DNA of 64,000 nucleotides from Rhizobiales bacterium GAS188 (GCA_900104855.1 FNSS01000001.1:6457001-6521000); one strand, 5' to 3'. Counted from the first letter of the stretch, positions 38,610 through 48,551 are shown. Notes: generated by a model not told the origin, from the letters alone. Numbers and translations are program-made.

Positions 38610-40082
38610 TCAATCGTTGCCTGAGACCGGGGCAGGTGCCGCCATGGCATCGGCGCTTCCGCCTGCGTCCATGCCGCCGCCAATGAGCGCGGCCTTGAGG
38701 TCCGCATCCGCGATCCAGAAATCCCGCCGCGCGTCGATGGCCGCGACATTGCTGAGGATGCGCGCGCGGCCATCTTGGATGAGCTGGAAGACATCGATCA
38801 GCATGCCGTTGTAGTGAAGCAGGCTCTCGTCCTGGATCACCTGGCGCAGCGGCAGCACCTGTCCCTGGTAGTTGCGGGCGATGTCATAGCTGCCGCGATA
38901 GGCGAGATAGGCCTCACGCGCCTCCGAGCGGATGGCGATGGCTTTCTCGGCCAGGCGGTTGACGGCCTGCATATAGGTCTCTTCGGCCTCGCGGCTGCGG
39001 GCTTCGCCGAAATCATAAATCGGCACCTCGAAGTCGAGCTCGAGGCCGCGTCGAGAGGTCTTCTCCTTGGAATAATCGACGACACCGGTCGCAGGATCGA
39101 CGCTCGCGGTCTTCCTGCGATCGAAGTTGCTGATGCCGGCGAGAGCAAGCGCGTTGACGAAACGCGTCGCCTTCGTCAGGCCGAGCTGCTTCGCGAGCAG
39201 GTCCAGATCGCCGCGCGCCAGCTTGAGATCGACGCGCCGCTCCAGGGCCTGCGCCTCGATCCGCGGCGAGGCTTTCACGGCTTTCGGAAGTGCCGGTAGC
39301 GAAGAGGGCAGGGCGTAGTTGACCTCCTGACCCCAGAGACCCATCAGCCGGGTCAAGCGCTCCTTCTCGAGCCGTTGCTGCAAGCGCGCCTTGGCGAGCT
39401 GTGCGGAAAGCTCGGCATAGAAGGCGTATTCGCGGCTCTGGTCGAGCTTGTTCATGGCGCCCGTCTCGCCAAGCCGCTTCGCGAGCTCGGCGGCCGTGTC
39501 GGCGGACCCTTTGGCCTCGACGAGATATCCGACCTGCTGGTTTGCGGCGACCGCGCGAACATATTGCCGCCGCGTGTCCGCGGCGAGCTTCAGCGTCGCG
39601 GCGATTGCCCGCAATTGCGCGGTACGGAATTTCGTCTCGGCGATGTCCCGGCGTGCCGGCAGCGTCATCAGGGCCAGAAGATCGGCGACGATCCGCCGCT
39701 CGATCTCCAGCTCCATGCCACCGCCGAGCCGGAAGACGGAGAAAACAGGGTTGGGTGGCAGGCTCGCCTGGACGAACTGGGCCTCGGAGATGCCGAGCGC
39801 GTTATAGGCTGCCTGCAGCCCTTTATTGCTCAGGAGTGCGAGTTGCACGGCACTGTTGGCGTTGAGTGGCTTCTTCAGCAATTGCTGAACTCGTGCATCG
39901 GCGCCGGCCGCCATCGTGTCGTCGCTCACCTTGACGACATCCTTGCCGAGATCGGCGCGGGCCGCTTCGCTGACGGCCGACATGCCGCCATCGGGCGAGA
40001 AGGTCGCACAGCCGCCGAGCGTCAGCAGAGCGGCGAGCCCCATGCGGCGCGAGGCGTAAAAGAGTGAGGTCACGCGACTCAT
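38610..40082 (-). CDS. TolC-family outer-membrane lipoprotein channel
   Basis: A 490-residue TolC/CusC-like protein with a lipobox (LLTLGGCATF), NANSAVQLALLSNKGLQAAYNALGISEAQ, and long coiled-coil helices, ending with an AYLAYRGSYDIARNYQ-type repeat half. Such channels usually join an RND pump and adaptor, but none is encoded in this operon. Its ATG overlaps the stop of the small lipoprotein gene, so the two are translationally coupled. Confidence 0.9.
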   Translation of the reverse strand: MSRVTSLFYASRRMGLAALLTLGGCATFSPDGGMSAVSEAARADLGKDVVKVSDDTMAAGADARVQQLLKKPLNANSAVQLALLSNKGLQAAYNALGISEAQFVQASLPPNPVFSVFRLGGGMELEIERRIVADLLALMTLPARRDIAETKFRTAQLRAIAATLKLAADTRRQYVRAVAANQQVGYLVEAKGSADTAAELAKRLGETGAMNKLDQSREYAFYAELSAQLAKARLQQRLEKERLTRLMGLWGQEVNYALPSSLPALPKAVKASPRIEAQALERRVDLKLARGDLDLLAKQLGLTKATRFVNALALAGISNFDRRKTASVDPATGVVDYSKEKTSRRGLELDFEVPIYDFGEARSREAEETYMQAVNRLAEKAIAIRSEAREAYLAYRGSYDIARNYQGQVLPLRQVIQDESLLHYNGMLIDVFQLIQDGRARILSNVAAIDARRDFWIADADLKAALIGGGMDAGGSADAMAAPAPVSGND

Positions 40083-40399
40083 TGGTCCGCCCCGCCATTC
40101 ATCCCGGGCATCGCTTGGGGCTTGCCGGCCGGCATGGGTGTCGATGACTTTGGCACCGAAGCCTTGGGCGCCGAAGCGTTGGGCGCTGAAGCCTTGGGTG
40201 CAGCCTCCCCGCCCACATCTCCCCACCCATGCGGGTCGACAGGTCGATAGGTCGTCGTAGCATCGGCCACGTTCTCGTAGCGGATCGCCGGCACACGCGC
40301 GGCGGGATCAGCGGAAGCGATGAGGCCGTGCGATGGCGGCGCAACGCTGCAGCCGCCAATCGCGGTCACTGTCAGGATAAGCGAGAAAAATCGAAGCAT
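40079..40399 (-). CDS. Small repeat-containing lipoprotein
   Basis: A 106-residue predicted lipoprotein: signal MLRFFSLILTVTAIGGCSVA with lipobox cysteine C17. The rest is Ala/Pro/Lys-rich, including KASAP repeats, and ends MPAGKPQAMPGMNGGADQ with methionines that might bind copper. GGAG precedes the ATG. It is coupled to the TolC-like gene (ATGA). The family is not recognised; periplasmic. Confidence 0.72.
   Translation of the reverse strand: MLRFFSLILTVTAIGGCSVAPPSHGLIASADPAARVPAIRYENVADATTTYRPVDPHGWGDVGGEAAPKASAPNASAPKASVPKSSTPMPAGKPQAMPGMNGGADQ
40158..40202 (-). repeat. 15-base tandem microrepeat (3 units) in the lipoprotein gene
   Basis: Plus-strand units GAAGCCTTGGGCGCC, GAAGCGTTGGGCGCT and GAAGCCTTGGGTGCA encode ASAP-Lys type repeats on the minus strand. 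The AAGCCTTGGGC core is the same as in the repeat at 8475-8534. Confidence 0.75.
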
Positions 40400-40589
40400 C
40401 GCTCCGCCATGGAGTTGCGTCGTGGAAAGGGCGCTCATCGAGGAGCGTCTTGGTCCTGCGCATCGAAGGAATTGATGGCGACCCGGGCGCGTCAGCCGAT
40501 TGGCGAGCGCGTCATGGTCCATTCACGTCAGCTGGCGGGCGCAGGTCCATCATTGGACGGCACCGGCCGCGGCGGATGAGGATCCGCCG

Positions 40590-41087
40590 TCAGGCGACGT
40601 GGTTCGGCGGGCGGGGAATGAGGTAGATGGGGCCGGAATCCGGCATCTCGTCTTGCTGAACGGTTAGCCGCAATGCAGAGGCCGTCACGGCATGAATTTC
40701 AGCGTCGGCGGTTCCGAGAAGTGTCACGCCGCCGGCAGCGCAGCATGTGCCGCCAGGGTCACACTCGCCGCCGCAATGGTTCGGGCATGTCGAGGCATGG
40801 TCGACGGCCAGGCCGCGGTCTTTGACTCCCCAATAGAGTTGCGCGGGCAGGCGATGCGCCGAGATCGTTCCGCTTGCCGACGGCGAAACGGGCGCGACCT
40901 CGCCATACGAATGATGATGATGCGCATGAGGGGAGGGGGAAGCCGCAGCCGGCGAAGCGCCCGGCAATTGCATAGCCACGCCGAGGAGCAGGGCGGCGAC
41001 CCATATCAGGACTGCACCGACGAGGCGGGGCATGCCCGCACTTCGCAGGCGATCATGCGGCTCGGCTTTGGGCGAGGGCGTCGACAT
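40590..41087 (-). CDS. Cys/His-rich protein downstream of csoR (possible copper-binding)
   Basis: A 165-residue protein with one hydrophobic segment (VGAVLIWVAALLLGVAMQL, probable signal anchor), a His cluster HAHHHHSYGE and a Cys cluster CPNHCGGECDPGGTCCAAGG. Its ATG directly abuts the csoR stop (TGAATG), so it is read from the copper-responsive promoter. The layout resembles CopL-like small metal-binding proteins, but I cannot assign a family. Likely a membrane-anchored periplasmic copper binder. Confidence 0.7.
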   Translation of the reverse strand: MSTPSPKAEPHDRLRSAGMPRLVGAVLIWVAALLLGVAMQLPGASPAAASPSPHAHHHHSYGEVAPVSPSASGTISAHRLPAQLYWGVKDRGLAVDHASTCPNHCGGECDPGGTCCAAGGVTLLGTADAEIHAVTASALRLTVQQDEMPDSGPIYLIPRPPNHVA

Positions 41088-41363
41088 TCAGCGCGCCACC
41101 TTGCCCAGCACATCGACGAGCTCGGCGACCTTGCGGCGCTGCTCGTCCTTGTCGCCGATGGCGATTGCATGCTCGACGCAATGCCCGACATGGTCCTTCA
41201 GGATCTCGTCCTCGACGCGGGCGAGCGCCGCGCGAACAGCCGAGATCTGGGTCATCACGTCGATGCAGTAGCGATCCTCCTCCAGCATGCGCGCAACGCC
41301 GCGCACCTGACCCGCAATCCGGTTCAGGCGTTTGAGGCAGGAGGCTTTGGTTTCGCCGAGCAT
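41088..41363 (-). CDS. csoR: Copper-sensing repressor CsoR
   Basis: A 91-residue all-alpha DUF156 (CsoR/RcnR) repressor. The Cu(I) triad is C33, H58 and C62 (YCIDVM and DHVGHC), matching the C-H-C pattern of CsoR rather than the nickel or formaldehyde sensors. It is divergent from the copper ATPase gene with two palindromic sites between them, so it very likely represses both. Copper binding should release it from DNA. Confidence 0.93.
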   Translation of the reverse strand: MLGETKASCLKRLNRIAGQVRGVARMLEEDRYCIDVMTQISAVRAALARVEDEILKDHVGHCVEHAIAIGDKDEQRRKVAELVDVLGKVAR

Positions 41364-41371
41364 CCTTGATC

Positions 41372-41390
41372 TATACCCCGATCGGGTATA
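41372..41390. promoter_or_regulatory. CsoR-type operator 1
   Basis: The inverted repeat TATACCC-CGATC-GGGTATA lies between csoR and the copper ATPase gene, nine bases upstream of the csoR ATG. G/C-tract palindromes of the TACCC...GGGTA form are typical CsoR-family sites. Binding here should block csoR transcription and probably the divergent promoter. Confidence 0.75.
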
Positions 41391-41406
41391 TCTGTGCAAG
41401 GGCCAT

Positions 41407-41423
41407 ATACCCCTATGAGGTAT
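41407..41423. promoter_or_regulatory. CsoR-type operator 2
   Basis: A second, less perfect copy, ATACCCCTATGAGGTAT, lies 35 bases from the first (start to start) and just upstream of the ribosome site of the ATPase gene. Two sites on one intergenic face suggest separate control of the two divergent promoters or cooperative tetramer binding. Confidence 0.65.
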
Positions 41424-41444
41424 GGCGTATTGAAGAGGCGAGTT

Positions 41445-43874
41445 TTGACCGTGACAGCTGCATCGACCCACAACCCTTCGGCACAGCCCGGCGGATCCTG
41501 TTGCTCTCACGGTCACGGAGCCGCCGGCGGGCAAGGCGCGCCGCATCGTCACGATCATCAGCATAACCATCATACCGCCCTTGATCCCGTCTGCGGCATG
41601 TCGGTCGACACGCGCACTGCCAAGAACCGCCACGAACAGGGACAAAGCTTCTTCTTCTGCTCGGCCGGCTGCGCGAGCAAGTTCCGCTCGGATCCTGAGC
41701 GCTATCTCTCGCCCGACTCTACTGCAAAGCCGGCGTTGCCACTTTCCGCTACCCCCGGAACGATCTTCACCTGCCCGATGCATCCGGAAATCCGGCAAGA
41801 GGGCCCCGGCTCCTGCCCGATCTGCGGCATGGCGCTCGAGCCGGAACTGGTCACGGCCGATGCCGGCCCCAATCCCGAGCTTGCCGACATGACGCGGCGG
41901 TTCTGGATCGCGCTCGCGCTCACGCTACCGGTGCTCCTCCTCGAAATGGGCGGGCACCTCGTCGAGCTGCATGGCTGGATTTCGCCGCAGGTCTCGACCC
42001 TCGTCCAGTTCGTCCTGGCGACGCCTGTCGTGCTCTGGGCGGGCTCGCCCTTCTTCGAGCGCGGCTGGCAGTCGCTCGTCACGCGCAATCTCAACATGTT
42101 CACGCTGATCGCCATGGGGACCGGCGTCGCCTGGCTTTACAGCGTCTTCGCGACCCTGGCGCCTGGCCTGTTTCCGGTGGCGTTTCGCGGGATGGACGGC
42201 GCGGTCGCGGTTTATTTCGAAGCCGCTGCTGTGATCACGGTCCTCGTGCTTCTCGGCCAGGTTCTCGAATTGCGGGCGCGCGAGCAGACTTCCGGCGCCA
42301 TAAGGGCGCTGCTCGATCTCGCGCCCAAGACGGCGCGGCGGGTGAAGCCCGATGGCACCGAGGAGGAGGTGGGCCTCGATGTGGTCGCGGTCGGGGACCG
42401 GTTGCGCATCAGGCCGGGCGAGAAGGTGCCGGTCGACGGCATCGTGATCGAAGGGCGTTCGCATGTCGACGAGGCGATGGTGACCGGCGAATCGATGCCG
42501 GTGGCGAAAGATTTGGGCGACCGCGTCATCGGCGCCACCATCAATCAGGGTGGCGCGCTGATCATCGAGGCAAAGCAGGTCGGCAGCGATACGATGCTGT
42601 CGCGCATCGTGCAGATGGTGGCGCAGGCGCAACGCAGCCGCGCCCCCATTCAGCGCCTCGCCGATCAGGTCGCTTCCTGGTTCGTCCCCGCCGTGATCGC
42701 CGTCGCCATCCTCGCCTTCATCGCCTGGATGGCTTTCGGTCCGGAGCCGCGCTTTGCCTATGGGATGGTCGCGGCGGTGGCGGTGCTCATCATCGCCTGC
42801 CCCTGCGCGCTCGGGCTCGCGACACCGATGTCGATCATGGTCGGCGTCGGGCGCGGCGCTCACCTCGGTGTCCTGATCAGGAACGCTGAAGCGCTGGAGC
42901 AGATGGAAAAGGTCGATACGCTCGTCGTCGACAAGACCGGCACTCTCACGCAAGGCAAGCCGCGCCTGACGGCGATCCGGCCGGCGGATGGCTTCACCGA
43001 GCAAGAAGTGCTGCGCCTTGCCGCCGCGGTCGAGCGCGCTTCCGAGCACCCGCTCGCTGCCGCCATCCTCGCCGCGGCGCAGGAACGAGGGCTCGCCTTG
43101 CCGCCGGCGACGGATTTCGAAGCGCCCGCCGGCAAGGGGGTTGCAGGTACGGTCGAGGGACGGCGGGTCGCGCTCGGCAATGCCGCCTATCTCGAAGGGC
43201 TCGGCATCAAATCCGCGTCGCTCGCGCCCGAGGCGGATGCCTTGCGTGCCGACGGCGCAACGGTGATCTTCGTCGGCATCGACGGCCGGCAAGCCGGCCT
43301 GATCGCGATCGCTGATCCGATCAAGCCGACGACCCCCGAGGCCGTCACAGCCCTGCGGGCGGATGGCATCCGCGTCGTCATGCTCACCGGCGACAACAGG
43401 GCGACCGCCGAGGCGGTGGCGCGTCGGCTCGGCATCGACGAGGTCGAGGCCGATACGCTGCCCGATCGCAAGAGCGCGATCGTCGAAAAGCTGAAGCGTG
43501 AAGGCCGTATCGTCGCCATGGCCGGCGACGGCGTCAACGATGCGCCGGCCCTTGCGGCCGCGCATGTCGGCATCGCCATGGGGACGGGAACCGATGTCGC
43601 GATGGAGAGCGCCGGCGTCACCTTGCTCAAGGGCGACCTTATGGGGATCGTCAGGGCGCGAAGGCTCTCCAAGGCCACGATGCGCAATATCCGGCAGAAC
43701 CTGTTCCTGGCCTTCATCTACAATTCGGCAGGCGTGCCGATCGCCGCAGGCGTGCTCTACCCGATCTTCGGGCTCATGCTCTCGCCCATCATCGCGGCGG
43801 CCGCCATGGCGCTGTCCTCGGTGAGTGTGATCGGCAACGCGCTCAGGCTGCGACATCTGGCGCTCGACCGCTAG
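41445..43874 (+). CDS. copA: Copper-exporting P1B-type ATPase
   Basis: A P1B ATPase of about 809 residues. The N-terminus is His-rich ([10 protein letters not shown]), then a YHS domain ([19 protein letters not shown]) and a heavy-metal-binding HMBD ([21 protein letters not shown]), with no classical HMA domain. Transport motif CPC is at 452-454, phosphorylation aspartate D496 in DKTGTLT, then HP (SEHPLA) and GDGVND. The start is uncertain; a TTG at 41445 sits six bases after GAAGAGG, downstream of both operators, but an ATG at 41415 and a GTG at 41451 are in frame. It exports Cu(I) from the cytoplasm. Confidence 0.92.
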   Translation: MTVTAASTHNPSAQPGGSCCSHGHGAAGGQGAPHRHDHQHNHHTALDPVCGMSVDTRTAKNRHEQGQSFFFCSAGCASKFRSDPERYLSPDSTAKPALPLSATPGTIFTCPMHPEIRQEGPGSCPICGMALEPELVTADAGPNPELADMTRRFWIALALTLPVLLLEMGGHLVELHGWISPQVSTLVQFVLATPVVLWAGSPFFERGWQSLVTRNLNMFTLIAMGTGVAWLYSVFATLAPGLFPVAFRGMDGAVAVYFEAAAVITVLVLLGQVLELRAREQTSGAIRALLDLAPKTARRVKPDGTEEEVGLDVVAVGDRLRIRPGEKVPVDGIVIEGRSHVDEAMVTGESMPVAKDLGDRVIGATINQGGALIIEAKQVGSDTMLSRIVQMVAQAQRSRAPIQRLADQVASWFVPAVIAVAILAFIAWMAFGPEPRFAYGMVAAVAVLIIACPCALGLATPMSIMVGVGRGAHLGVLIRNAEALEQMEKVDTLVVDKTGTLTQGKPRLTAIRPADGFTEQEVLRLAAAVERASEHPLAAAILAAAQERGLALPPATDFEAPAGKGVAGTVEGRRVALGNAAYLEGLGIKSASLAPEADALRADGATVIFVGIDGRQAGLIAIADPIKPTTPEAVTALRADGIRVVMLTGDNRATAEAVARRLGIDEVEADTLPDRKSAIVEKLKREGRIVAMAGDGVNDAPALAAAHVGIAMGTGTDVAMESAGVTLLKGDLMGIVRARRLSKATMRNIRQNLFLAFIYNSAGVPIAAGVLYPIFGLMLSPIIAAAAMALSSVSVIGNALRLRHLALDR

Positions 43875-44240
43875 CCATCGGCGAGGCCAGACGAGTGTGT
43901 GGCTCGAACAAGTTAGCAGTATGGCGCCGCGCTGTTGATCCTGTCGCCATTTGACTCATAAGGGCGATCGAGATTCATTTTGGTGACGAATTCCTCGCGC
44001 GGCGTCAGCAGATATGCCCGCATGTCTTGTTCGTCCTGCAGGTCATGGTGAGCGAGAGGCTGCAGGAGCCGCTCAAACCGCTGGTCGAGAAAGCGCGTCT
44101 GATGACCTATCGCCGTCTTTTGGCGGCCAAGGCCGACGGCTTGGTGGGCTCTAGCTTCCGCCCTCCTCCAGCGCCTATATGGATTCACGAGAGCTGTTAT
44201 CCGTAGGCCGAGAAAAGCAGATCGTGAGTCCGGCGCCAAC
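43875..44240. other. 366-base gap between the copper ATPase and RND adaptor genes
   Basis: The plus strand has an open frame ending at a TAG near 44205 whose last 53 codons begin with ATG at 44045 (MVSERLQEPLKPLVEKARLM). It looks mildly protein-like and has a weak GCAGGT site nearby, but I recognise no family. The promoter of the efflux operon should be here; none is clear. Confidence 0.35.
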
Positions 44241-45383
44241 ATGCATAAATGGCTGGCAATTCCGGTTCTGTCGCTTGTCGCCGCCGGCGTCGCCTGGGGC
44301 TGGCTCGAGCATGGGGCATCGCCCAATGCGTCGCAGACGGCTGCCGCGCAGGGCTCCGTGGCGGCTGTCCCAGTCGTGGCGGCCGAGGTCCGTCGTGCCG
44401 ATGTGCCGATTTTCCTCACCGGATTGGGGACGGTTCGCGCCTTCAACAGCGTGGTGCTGACGAGCCGAGTGGACGGCGAGATCGTCAAGATCAACTTCCA
44501 GGAAGGCGAAGATGTGCGCGCGGGCGATGTCCTCGTGGAAATCGATTCGCAACCTTTGGCGGCAGCGTTGGCTCAGGCACAGGCGGCCAAGCTCAAGGAT
44601 CAGGCGCAGCTCGCCAATGCGCGCCTCGACCTGGACCGGGCCCAGAAGCTGGTGGGCACCGGTGCCGGCACAACCCAGCAACTCGACACCGCGCGAGCTC
44701 AGGTCGCTCAGCTCGAAGCGAGCACGACAGCAGATCAGGCGACGATCGAGGCTGCGCAAGTTCAACTGAACTACTGCAAGATCCGTTCGCCGATCACGGG
44801 GCGAACGGGGACGCGGCTCATCGACATCGGCAATATCGTGAGGGCGGGCAGCAGCTCCGGGATCGTCATGATCAATCAGATGCACCCGATCTCGGTCGCG
44901 TTCGACTTGCCCGCAGATTCGTTGCCGCAGATTCGCGATCGCATGAGAGCGGGCGCCGTCTCGGTCGTGGCTCAAGATCACGCCGACCGCGAATTGGCGG
45001 CCGGCAAGCTCGCCGTCATCGATAATCAGGTCAATGTCGCGACCGGCACGATCCGTTACAAGGCGACTTTCGACAACACTTCCGAAAACCTCTGGCCCGG
45101 GCAATTCGTGACCGTCCGTCTCCAGCTCGAAGTGCGGCGCGACGCAGTGACCATTCCGGCGGCCGCAGTGCAGCGTGGGGCCGAAGGCATCTAAGCGTTC
45201 GTCATCGACAACAGCAATATCGTTCGCAAGCGGCCGATCAAAATCGGCTTCGCCAACAGGGACGTGGCTGTCATCGACAGCGGCGTCCAGCAGGGTGAGC
45301 TGGTGGCGACGGACGGCCAATATCGAATTGAGGCCGGAACCAGGGTCGAGATCGTCCCGCAGGCCGCTCAAACCGTGAATTGA
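44241..45383 (+). pseudogene. RND efflux membrane-fusion protein (MdtA/AcrA type), interrupted by an in-frame TAA
   Basis: An adaptor of 380 codons with one internal stop. The first 317 residues have an N-terminal signal anchor, the lipoyl half-motifs around VVLTSRVDGEIVKINFQEGE, a coiled-coil hairpin, and barrel PITGRTGTRLIDIGNIV. A TAA at 45192-45194 then interrupts AAAVQRGAEGI; the same frame resumes with AFVIDNSNIVRKRPIKIGFA and continues to VATDGQYRIEAGTRVEIV before a normal TGA at 45381-45383. In relatives an aromatic residue (G-x-Y-V) stands there, so TAT/TAC to TAA is a likely single-base change. The truncated protein lacks its membrane-proximal domain. Confidence 0.85.
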
Positions 45384-45401
45384 GGTCATGCTCGAACCGA
45401 A

Positions 45402-48400
45402 ATGAACATCTCCGCGCCATTCATCGTCCGACCGATCGCCACCACTCTGCTGATGGCTGGCCTGACGCTGGTCGGGCTCGTGGCCTATTTCATCCTGCCG
45501 ATCGCGGGCGTGCCGCAAGTCGACATTCCGACGATTCAGATTCGGACCGAGTTTCCAGGCGCCAGCGCCGAGACGATGGCCACCTCGGTTGCCGCCCCGC
45601 TCGAGCGGCACCTCGCGCTCATTTCGGGCGTCACCTCGATGAGCTCCAGCTCGTCGCTCGGGAGCACCGCGATCCAGGTCGAATTCGAACTTGGGCGCAG
45701 CATCGATGCGGCGGCGCAGGATGTCCAAACCGCGATCAACGCGGCGAGTGGGCAGCTTCCGAAAGGCCTGCCAGACCCACCGACCTACGAGAAGGTCAAT
45801 CCCGCCGATGCGCTGCTGATGTCAATCGCGGTGACGTCCGACGATCTGCCGATCTCGAAAGTCGACGATTACGTCGAGAACTATCTGGCGCCGCAAATAT
45901 CGCGGATCACGGGTGTCGGCTTGGTCGATTTTCACGGCGAGCAGAAGCCGGCGATCCGCATTCGGGTCGATCCGATGGCGATTGCGGCGAGGGGGCTCAG
46001 TCTCGAGGATATTCGCGCCGCGATCGGCACCGCAACCGTGAACGCGCCGAAGGGCACGCTCGACGGCATGAAGAAGTCGCTGACGCTCGATTCCACGGAC
46101 CAATTATTCGACGCATCCGCGTTCAACGCGGTCATCGTCGCCTATCAGAACGGTGCCCCGATCAGGGTTGGCGACATCGGCACGGCAATCGACGGCGTCG
46201 AGGACATTCGGCAGGCGGCCTGGCTCGGCGACGAACGGGCCGTGATCATCGATGTGCATAAGCAGCCCGGCTACAACATCAACCAGACCGTGCAGCTCGT
46301 GAAGGATGCCCTGCCGGAGCTTCAACGCGCGCTTCCGCCCTCGATCAGAGTGCAGGCGCTCGGCGATCGGACGCAGACGATCCGCGCGTCCGTTGCCGGT
46401 GTCCAGGCCACGATGGCGCTGAGCGTCGCTCTGGTCGTTCTGGTCGTATTTCTCTTCTTGCGCCGTGTGCGCGCGACGCTCATTCCCTGCGTCACCATCC
46501 CGGTCTCTCTGCTCGCCACCTGCGCGGTGATGTTCGTTTGCGGCTACACCATCGACAACGTCTCGCTGATGGCGTTGACCATCGCGGTCGGCTTCATCAT
46601 CGACGATGCGGTGGTGATGGTGGAAAACATTACGCGGCATCTCGAAGCCGGCGAAAAGCCTCTCGAGGCCGCCCTGGCCGGATCGCGCGAGATCGGCTTC
46701 ACGATCCTTTCAATGACACTCTCGCTGGTTTCCGTCTTCATTCCGCTCCTGTTGATGAGCGGCCTGATCGGGCGGCTGTTCCGCGAATTCGCGGTTACGA
46801 TCAGCGTCGCGATCCTGGTCTCGGGATGCGTATCGCTCACCTTGGCCCCGATGATGTGCGGGCAGCTTCTCGAGCCCTTGGATCTTACCCGGCGCCAGGG
46901 ACGGGTGGAGGCGGTACTGGAGGCTATCTTCAATGCCTCCTTGCGCGGTTATGCCGCCAGTCTGCGATGGTCGCTGCGGCACGGGCCGGTCATCATGGTC
47001 TTGTTCGCGGCCACGCTGGCTGGGACCGCCTATCTCTATGTTGCCATTCCCAAGGGGTTTTTCCCGGATCAGGACAACGGTGCCATCTTCGCAACTACGG
47101 AGGCGGCCCAGGACATTTCCTATGTCGCCATTGTCGAGCACCAGAAGGAACTGGCGAAGATCGTGCTTGCGGATCCCGACGTGCAGACCGCCTACTACTG
47201 GGTCGGCGCGACCCCGACGGTCAATACCGGCCGAATCCTGATCGATCTCAAACCTCTCGCCCAGCGCAAGGCGAGCGCAACGGAGGTTCTCGCGCGGTTG
47301 CGCAAGGCGGCTCTGAAAGTCCCGGGCATCGCGCTATTCGGCCAGGCCCGGCAGGACGTGCAGATCGGCGCCCGCGTCAGCAAGACCCAATACCAATATA
47401 CGCTCCAGGATCCCGACGTGGCGGAACTATTCGCTTGGGCCCCCCGGATTCTGAAGCAACTCTCCGCTCTTCCAGAATTGCAGGACGTGACGGGCGACCT
47501 GCAGGCCGCCGCGCCGCGCATGACGCTCAAGATCGACCGTGATGCCCTAGGTCGGCTGGGGATCACGCCGCAAGCGGTCGACGACACGCTCTACGATGCT
47601 TTCGGCCAGCGTCAGGTCGCGACCATCTTCGGCCAACTCGATCAGCACCACATCGTGCTCGAGCTGGAGCCGCGGTTTCAGGAGGACGCCTCGGCACTGG
47701 ATCGGCTCTACGTGCGCTCCGCCACGGCGGGCCAGATGGTGCCGCTTTCCGTGTTGGTGAGATACGAAAGCTCGGTAACGCCACTGACCATCAATCATCA
47801 GGATCAGTTTCCGTCAGTCACCTTGTCCTTCAACCTGGCGCCAGGCCATTCCTTGGGCGACGCGATCGCCGCGATCCGAGCCATGGAGCAGAAGGTCGCC
47901 AAGCCGGCGAGGCTGACCGCACGCTATCAGGGATCGGCGAAGGTGTTCGAATCTTCACTCGCCAATCAGCCCTACCTGATCGCGGCTGCGATCATCGCGG
48001 TCTACATCGTCCTCGGCATTCTCTATGAGAGTTTCATCCATCCGCTCACCATTCTCTCCACATTGCCGTCGGCCGGAGTCGGCGCGTTCCTGGCGTTGAT
48101 GGTGCTGCACTACGACTTTTCCCTGATCGCCTTGATCGGGGTGATCCTCTTGGTCGGCATCGTCAAGAAGAACGCCATCATGATGATCGATTTCGCGCTC
48201 GATCGCGAGCGCAACCGCAATATGACGCCGCGGGACTCGATCTACGAGGCGTGCCTGCTGCGGTTCCGCCCCATCATGATGACCACGATGGCGGCGCTGC
48301 TCGGCAGTTTGCCGCTGGCGCTCGGTAGCGGAGCGGGATCGGAGCTGCGCCGCCCCCTCGGAATAGCTGTTGTCGGGGGCCTTATGCTGTCGCAAATCTT

Positions 48401-48551
48401 GACGCTCTATACGACGCCCGTGATCTACATTTACCTCAGCCGCTTCGCGCGGTGGGGACGCCGGCCGGCAAAGCCGCTCCAAGACTTGCCGCTCCAAGAC
48501 TTGCCGCAGGATCGGGACGTCGTTGCGCCGATCGGGAGCGCCGCTCGATGA
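45402..48551 (+). CDS. RND multidrug efflux permease, HAE1 family (MdtB/MdtC-like)
   Basis: A 1049-residue inner-membrane RND transporter of full family length. The N-terminal FIVRPIATTLLMAGLTLVG, PQVDIPTIQIRTEFPGAS, proton-relay D401-D402 in VGFIIDDAVVMVENI and the C-terminal half GVILLVGIVKKNAIMMIDFA are intact. The HAE1 (organic solute) pattern is visible; the metal-RND (HME) type is not. It follows the broken adaptor by 18 bases. The last 25 residues contain PLQDL tandem repeats. No outer-membrane gene follows. Confidence 0.93.
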   Translation: MNISAPFIVRPIATTLLMAGLTLVGLVAYFILPIAGVPQVDIPTIQIRTEFPGASAETMATSVAAPLERHLALISGVTSMSSSSSLGSTAIQVEFELGRSIDAAAQDVQTAINAASGQLPKGLPDPPTYEKVNPADALLMSIAVTSDDLPISKVDDYVENYLAPQISRITGVGLVDFHGEQKPAIRIRVDPMAIAARGLSLEDIRAAIGTATVNAPKGTLDGMKKSLTLDSTDQLFDASAFNAVIVAYQNGAPIRVGDIGTAIDGVEDIRQAAWLGDERAVIIDVHKQPGYNINQTVQLVKDALPELQRALPPSIRVQALGDRTQTIRASVAGVQATMALSVALVVLVVFLFLRRVRATLIPCVTIPVSLLATCAVMFVCGYTIDNVSLMALTIAVGFIIDDAVVMVENITRHLEAGEKPLEAALAGSREIGFTILSMTLSLVSVFIPLLLMSGLIGRLFREFAVTISVAILVSGCVSLTLAPMMCGQLLEPLDLTRRQGRVEAVLEAIFNASLRGYAASLRWSLRHGPVIMVLFAATLAGTAYLYVAIPKGFFPDQDNGAIFATTEAAQDISYVAIVEHQKELAKIVLADPDVQTAYYWVGATPTVNTGRILIDLKPLAQRKASATEVLARLRKAALKVPGIALFGQARQDVQIGARVSKTQYQYTLQDPDVAELFAWAPRILKQLSALPELQDVTGDLQAAAPRMTLKIDRDALGRLGITPQAVDDTLYDAFGQRQVATIFGQLDQHHIVLELEPRFQEDASALDRLYVRSATAGQMVPLSVLVRYESSVTPLTINHQDQFPSVTLSFNLAPGHSLGDAIAAIRAMEQKVAKPARLTARYQGSAKVFESSLANQPYLIAAAIIAVYIVLGILYESFIHPLTILSTLPSAGVGAFLALMVLHYDFSLIALIGVILLVGIVKKNAIMMIDFALDRERNRNMTPRDSIYEACLLRFRPIMMTTMAALLGSLPLALGSGAGSELRRPLGIAVVGGLMLSQILTLYTTPVIYIYLSRFARWGRRPAKPLQDLPLQDLPQDRDVVAPIGSAAR
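48474..48503 (+). repeat. 15-base tandem microrepeat (2 units) at the RND permease C-terminus
   Basis: Two identical units of CCGCTCCAAGACTTG encode PLQDLPLQDL in the cytoplasmic tail, followed by a shortened third unit. The frame is preserved. Confidence 0.75.
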
